Shown piece by piece: positions 59,501 through 64,000 of a stretch of DNA of 64,000 nt (position 1 is the first letter of the stretch; every line of letters starts with the position of its first letter). The DNA is from Brassica napus (lineage: Eukaryota; Streptophyta; Magnoliopsida; Brassicales; Brassicaceae). Both the position numbers and the translations under genes were made by a program. The notes below the pieces were generated by a model, which was not told where the DNA came from, ran no database searches, and was given only the letters and a program-made list of their open reading frames with translations. Location of the stretch: NCBI RefSeq assembly GCF_020379485.1, contig NC_063444.1, positions 3,234,652 through 3,298,651 of the forward strand, written 5' to 3'.

Positions 59501-60673
59501 TACGAAGATTTGGAGGGTAAGACGACAGAGGCTGTGTTTGTGGAGGTGTGAACACAGGTGCTGATCTCTCCGATCTCTGAGGGAAAACAGCGCCAGCACG
59601 CTGAAAGAGACAGGACATCCATAGTCAGAAGCAATACTTTAGTGAAGGAAATATATAAAACAATTTCGGTAGACCTACCAACAACTCCTGGTATCCTGCA
59701 TAGTATTGTGGATATCTGGCCCTAGGGCCACCAAAGGCCTCTTGCCATGTGTCGATAAGAACCAGGATCTTCTCTTTGACATGAAAGTCCGGCTATAACA
59801 TCAATAGATACCTTGAATTAGATAGAGATATAGAGCTAACTTTTCCGAGAACACCAATTTTGAAGAAAACCTCCACCTTTTTCTTAGCTATCCGGACCAT
59901 CTCATGAATAACGCCCTTCTCAGCCACATGCATATGAACCATGTCGCCACAGTTCTTCACTATCGTCTCAAGCAGCTAAAACATAACAAATCCATGATGA
60001 GTGAACATACACTATCGTTTACTAAACAAAGGAGAATATGACGTTAACATGATATTCAGCATATCATTCATGTTAGGCTACTCATGTATATCGCAAAATC
60101 TTCGTGTGACAACTGCCCATGGATCCTTTGAACTGAGGCTATGTGTGTAACTCAAACAAAACAAGATATATCTAAATGGCAGAGTTAATAAAGCAAAAAT
60201 CATGGAGCTCTCACAGTTAAGGCAAGAAGTTGAGTTTTCGGATTCCTGCTACCAATCTTTTTCTTGACGCCTTTCACAACATCTTTTGCTTGCCTGCAAA
60301 AAAACAGCAACCAGTTTCAGACATTACGTAGGAACCACCCCCTTGGTAAAAATCAAATCAGCTTCTTCCAATTCAAAAAAGCATATAAAAGGAAGTAACT
60401 TCCTTTAATTTTTAAAATAAATCATGAATTATTAGGTGTTCTAAAGCTACTGCAATCAGAGATTCAATTCGATGTAGAAAGATTCAATATTTGTGAGGAG
60501 ACTAATAAGCAAACATAGGTAGGACCAATCAATCAAAGGAATTCGAGGGAGGAGCAGAAGAGGCGAACATACACGGGATCGCTATTGAGCATGTCGCAGA
60601 TCTCGAGGTTCATGGCCCAATCAGGCCCGATCAGCATCTCGCTCGTCGCTCTCTCCACCATAGCGTTCACCAT
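56510..60673 (-). CDS. TOL9: TOM1-like ubiquitin receptor (ENTH/VHS and GAT domains)
   Basis: TOL proteins act as an ESCRT-0 substitute in plants, gathering ubiquitinated membrane cargo for the vacuole. Ten exons join in frame to about 652 aa: 60573-60673, 60215-60293, 59877-59975, 59679-59792, 59440-59600, 58888-58969, 58611-58696, 57975-58172, 57223-57671 and 56510-57099. The VHS domain is in exons 1-4 ([51 protein letters not shown]). The GAT domain is in exons 6-8 ([42 protein letters not shown]). The tail is rich in Gln, Pro, Tyr and Gly, with a clathrin-box-like LIDMF and a poly-Gln run. The recalled match is AT4G32760. The acceptor of exon 10 may be 3 bp further on. Confidence 0.88.
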
Positions 60674-61102
60674 CTTCGCTTTGACCTCCAGAAATCAAAA
60701 GCTTCCAGGGAGAAGAGAAGAGAAGAGACGAATTGAGAAGAAGCAGGAGGCGTAAGATCACGCACGAGAATACACCGGCGAAGAATCTCTCCCTCAGGAA
60801 TTCACGCCCCTCTCTCCCTCTTTCTCTTTTTTCTAGTAGATTTGTTTTTTTTATTTTTTATTTTTTTGTTCCTCTATTATTAAATTTTTAATTTTATGTG
60901 TTCTTGGATGATCAGATCTTTTTATTATTATTTAAAGCGTTTCCCACTCACTTTTTTTTTTGACACTTCCCGTTCACTTTTATATTTACATCTAAATATA
61001 ACTACGGTTATATAAACATTTTTAGAAAATGATTTTACTTTAAAACTACATATAACAAAATCCTTCAAAAAATTTAAAAAATAAATAAAGGACATTATTG
61101 TA
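60674..61102. other. Leader and upstream region of the TOL gene
   Basis: The first 150 bp hold CT-rich leader-like sequence on the minus strand; the rest is AT-rich. Nothing further is recognised. Confidence 0.5.
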
Positions 61103-61664
61103 TAGGCCTATGATTTTTATCCGAGAACCGGATTCGATCCGAGATTCGATTCGGATCCGATCCGAAAATTCGGATATCCGGAGGGGCCGAATCCGGATCT
61201 AGATGATAAAATGTTGGATCCGTCAAAACCGGATCCGGATCCGGATATCTTGATTTTTTAGTCCGGATATCCGGATCCGTAAGTTTTATTAATAACTATT
61301 TCAAAAATAGTAATATCTATATATAACTTTATTTAATATATTTTCATTTTTATAATAGTATATGTAAATTTTGTGTAAATTTTGTAATATTATACATAGA
61401 AATAATTAAAAACATTATATATTTTTTATTTTTAAATTATTTTAATATTTTATATATATTATTATTATTATTTTATTTATTATAAGGATCCAAATTCGGA
61501 TCCGGATATCCGCCGGATATTACAATTTTTAGAAGGATATCCGACACCCGGATATCCGAGAATCCCGGATCCGGATAATGATAATAAAATTATGGATCCG
61601 CTGGATAAGGATCCGGATCCGGATACCTTAAAATTGCCCGGATATCCAATCGGTCCCATGCCTA
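61103..61664. mobile_element. Non-autonomous hAT element rich in GGATCCGGATATCCG
   Basis: TTATTGTA is duplicated at 61095-61102 and 61665-61672 (8 bp, extending to 9 at the left base). The ends read TAGGC and GCCTA. Inside both subterminal regions, ATCCGGATATCCGGATCCGG-type motifs recur in both orientations around an AT-rich middle. The size is 562 bp and there is no transposase. The 8-bp duplication and TAGG-type ends suit the hAT superfamily. Confidence 0.75.
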
Positions 61665-62093
61665 TTATTGTAAGTTGCTGGTCAGCTTTATTATTAACAT
61701 ACGATGTCATGTCATTCAGACTACTTTCAATTCATCTCAATATTTTTTTCTTATACAGAAATAAATCTCAATTTGAAAAAGTAATATCCATCTATATTTA
61801 TTGTAAAAAATACATTTCCTAATTTTTTTCAAAAAAAAAAAGAATATCTGAAATAGATTTTCTTCTATTTTTGACTTCTTCTATTATTTTTTTTTTTAAA
61901 GATAAAATTAGAGATTTTCTAAGTATATACTAGTCCAATATAACAACAGGTGTTCAAAAAAAAAGAAAAATACTAGTCCAATATCTTTGACTTAATTTCT
62001 TTTAATTTTGTTTTGCAGATTGCAATTACCCACCAATAAGGAAACAAATCTATCAACTTTTGGTGGTTACCATTCTTATCGGAAAATTGGATA

Positions 62094-62356
62094 AGAGCAA
62101 CATTAACCAGATATATAAGAAGGTTTTTAGAAGGGGAGGGGACCACAAAAATGGGGAAACCGAGGAAGAAGGAAGTCAAATGTAGCCAAATAAGAAACGT
62201 ATGTAGTGGGGTTTTTTTACAGTGCGCGGGCCCCACTGACACGTGGCGGCCTGCGATTGATTCTTTTTTAATTTTTTTTTTTTTTTTTAAATCGGCCAAA
62301 AAAAAAAAAAAAAAAAAATTAGAAACCCATTTGGATATTTGGGTTAATGCTGCTCT
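62094..62356. mobile_element. MITE of the same family as 40065-40337, copy B
   Basis: The ends AGAGCAACATTAACC and, inverted, AGAGCAGCATTAACC have one mismatch and are flanked by TA. The interior shares GGGCCCCACTGACACGTGGC with copy A (GGGCCCCATGTCACGTGGC), followed in both by long T and A runs. Size is 263 bp. Confidence 0.75.
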
Positions 62357-62493
62357 TATGTAAACAAAAGATGAGGGACCTATCTGTAATTAATTTGCCA
62401 CTGCCCGACGGCAGTTACCTCTCACCGCTTTGCTACGCGCCATATTTGCTCCTCTAACAAACTCTCCTGCTCCATTGATTCTTCTTCAAAAAG

Positions 62494-63066
62494 CTTTGAG
62501 ATCATTGGAGACGCGCTGCGTCAGGCGTTTACGCCGAAGCAGGAGTACGAGAGCCTCAGGGAAGGAAGATAGAGCCTGGGGTAAGCTTCGGAGGCCGGCG
62601 GTAATGTCTTCCGTGTCTTTACTTTGCTTTGTCGTCTTCGCTTGCACGATCGTCAGCTTGAGCATTGTGTTTCCGAGGAGGCCGTTCTGCGGAGAGGGAA
62701 AGGTGCGGACTTTGAATGTATATGGAAATGGTTTTCACTTGACGGATCAATAAACTGTGGATTTTTACTGGATTGTCTTTTTTCTTCCTTCGATGATGCT
62801 CTTCCTTGTGTCATCTGTTTATCTTGTTGCAGGTGAGTGTCAAGTCTCTAGCTTTTTGTAGTTTCATTATCTCTAGAACTGGGCTTACTATTATCATCCT
62901 AATGAATAAAGCCTCTTTAGAATGTATCCTTTGTGTTTTTTTTTTATTAGTCTTAATATAAAGTTATGGTATGTCTTCTTCTTATTTTCTCGTTATTTTG
63001 TTGCAAATACTGCAGGAATTTTTGTGGCTTATTCGTTGAAAACAACTACTGTGCTTCGAGAAGAGG
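62494..63066 (+). pseudogene. Plant multi-pass membrane protein of unknown function, broken 5' part
   Basis: Reading: FEIIGDALRQAFTPKQEYES, then after a 1-base frame change near 62565 DRAWGKLRRPAVM and a hydrophobic helix SSVSLLCFVVFACTIVSLSI, then RPFCGEG and GFHLTDQ. A stop (TAA, 62752-62754) follows where the next codons read TVDFYW, with a second hydrophobic run LFLVSSVYLVAG ending at a GT donor (62833). An exon at 63016-63064 continues with FVAYSLKTTTVLRE. I recall a plant four-helix protein family with this order but no function. The frameshift and stop indicate a pseudogene; later exons are missing. Confidence 0.55.
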
Positions 63067-63164
63067 TATATAAACTTTCTTCTCTCACTCCTTAAATTGT
63101 ATTTCAGATTTCCATATATATGTTTTGTAACTTCTATGCGTGCCTGCAGCAAATTCATTCCTTT

Positions 63165-63814
63165 TCAGTACCAAACTTTTATGTACATATAATCATGTTT
63201 CGTATGCTTACTACCTCGAGCTTCACGATTTTTTTCGGCGAATTGCTTTGCGCGAAGGAGGACACTGCCGCTGGAGAGGCTCCCATGGTGGTGCATCTTG
63301 ACGGAAGAGGGGAGACCGATGATCTTGGTGACGTGGTGGTATTCGTAGTCATGCAAGTTGATGCCCCAAGTGGTGACGTAAAATAGGTCGGTTATGTTGG
63401 CTGTGGAGTGGCAGTGGCCTAACTTCTTGATAGTCCTCACCGTGGCTTCTCTTCCCTGACTAGAGACCTCCACAACAACCAAGTCCTTCCGGGCCGCCAG
63501 GGGAGAAGCTACGTAGGCCCTCGTCTCGGTCACAACCTCAGCTGTTATATTAGTAATCAAGTATTACGTAACTAACTATGTGAATAAATATGCCAAATGG
63601 AAATTAGTGAGAGTAGGCAGTAGTTATTTCGTACACATGCGCATGAACTTCTCCCTGATGAGCTCGGTCGTGCGGTAAGTGTTGGTGTTGCCGTTGTGGT
63701 ACTCCTTGAACTCGGTCGTGCGTTCACTAATTTGTTGATGTGGATGCGGTAGTCGGTCGTGCGTTCACCGTTGATGGTACGGCTGTAGGAGTTGAACGTC
63801 ATGATCACTACCAA
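63165..63814 (-). pseudogene. Unrecognised two-exon-like coding relic
   Basis: The minus strand from 63814 reads MTFNSYSRTINGERTTDYRI and continues, through a frame change, as EFKEYHNGNTNTYRTTELIR and EKFMRMC. A second frame at 63560-63165 has ETRAYVASPLAARKDLVVVE, TIKKLGHCHSTANITDLFYV and HDYEYHHVTKIIGLPSSVKM. Base composition is clearly more GC-rich than the surroundings, as for coding DNA. A 16-bp repeat TCGGTCGTGCGTTCAC at 63712-63727 and 63753-63768 coincides with the frame change, as if a 41-bp duplication caused it. I do not recognise the family. Confidence 0.45.
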
Positions 63815-64000
63815 TTGGGTTTCTTATAGAGCTTTGTGTTTATTCTTTGCACAGGCGGGGAATGTCAAGAATATATAGCAATTTCCATCACGAGCCGAGG
63901 TTCTTTTACCACCCGACCACGAGGGGTTTTACATGAGTTGCCTCTCGCCCTCCAGACCACTTCGCGTAACCAGAGGCCCTTAAGTGGACGCTTAAAAATC

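Noticed and set aside
61592..61822. Short ORF rich in DPDPD
   Set aside because: It reads through the GGATCCGGATATCCG motifs of the hAT element.

Overview
This is a plant nuclear genome window. It is AT-rich, its genes have GT-AG introns, and transposon debris is dense. Every gene I recognise has a close relative in Arabidopsis thaliana, so the source is a Brassicaceae species. No CRISPR array, bacterial operon, tRNA or rRNA was seen. All Arabidopsis locus names below come from memory of the families and were not searched.

Backbone. Reading left to right, the intact genes follow the order of one Arabidopsis chromosome 4 segment: the end of a CABIN1/HIRA-complex-like gene (+, 200-2171), CCD8/MAX4 (strigolactone synthesis; -, 2640-5907), an AP2/ERF DREB-type factor (-, 37901-38599), a VAN3-binding/DUF828 protein (-, 44653-48256), a decayed tocopherol cyclase VTE1 (-, 50660-51149), and a TOM1-like VHS/GAT protein (-, 56510-60673). 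The relic VTE1 in its expected place, and the missing exostosin gene expected beside the ERF gene, suggest a fractionated copy of the segment, as in a mesopolyploid crucifer.

Accessory region, about 8-34 kb, between CCD8 and the ERF gene. It holds two Helitron-like 3' ends (9.5 and 14.0 kb), a SHORT-ROOT N-terminal fragment beside a TTTTGGCGGGAAAA minisatellite (10.6-11.7 kb), and a copia polyprotein relic fused in frame to the end of an F-box/kelch gene (15.4-18.6 kb). Next come broken shikimate kinase, MFS transporter, HCF164 and SHORT-ROOT C-terminal copies (19-25.3 kb), with one apparently intact F-box gene among them. These broken genes keep intron-like gaps, so they are DNA-level duplicates, and their Arabidopsis relatives lie at scattered places on the same chromosome. 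A degenerate LINE (27.0-34.4 kb, 16-bp target duplication) follows. Its ORF1 is split by a non-autonomous hAT element that carries the same minisatellite motif in three 305-310 bp tandem units.

Right part, 34-64 kb. Several small DNA transposons could be delimited exactly by terminal inverted repeats and target duplications: 36404-36922, 40065-40337, 45035-45591 (inside an intron), 53004-53204, 61103-61664 and 62094-62356. Small gene relics occur at 51-54 kb and 62-64 kb. I found no convincing new functional system. The most notable items are the two non-overlapping SHORT-ROOT pieces, the chimeric copia-F-box/kelch ORF, the mosaic of same-chromosome gene fragments, and the hAT-in-LINE nest that spreads a minisatellite.
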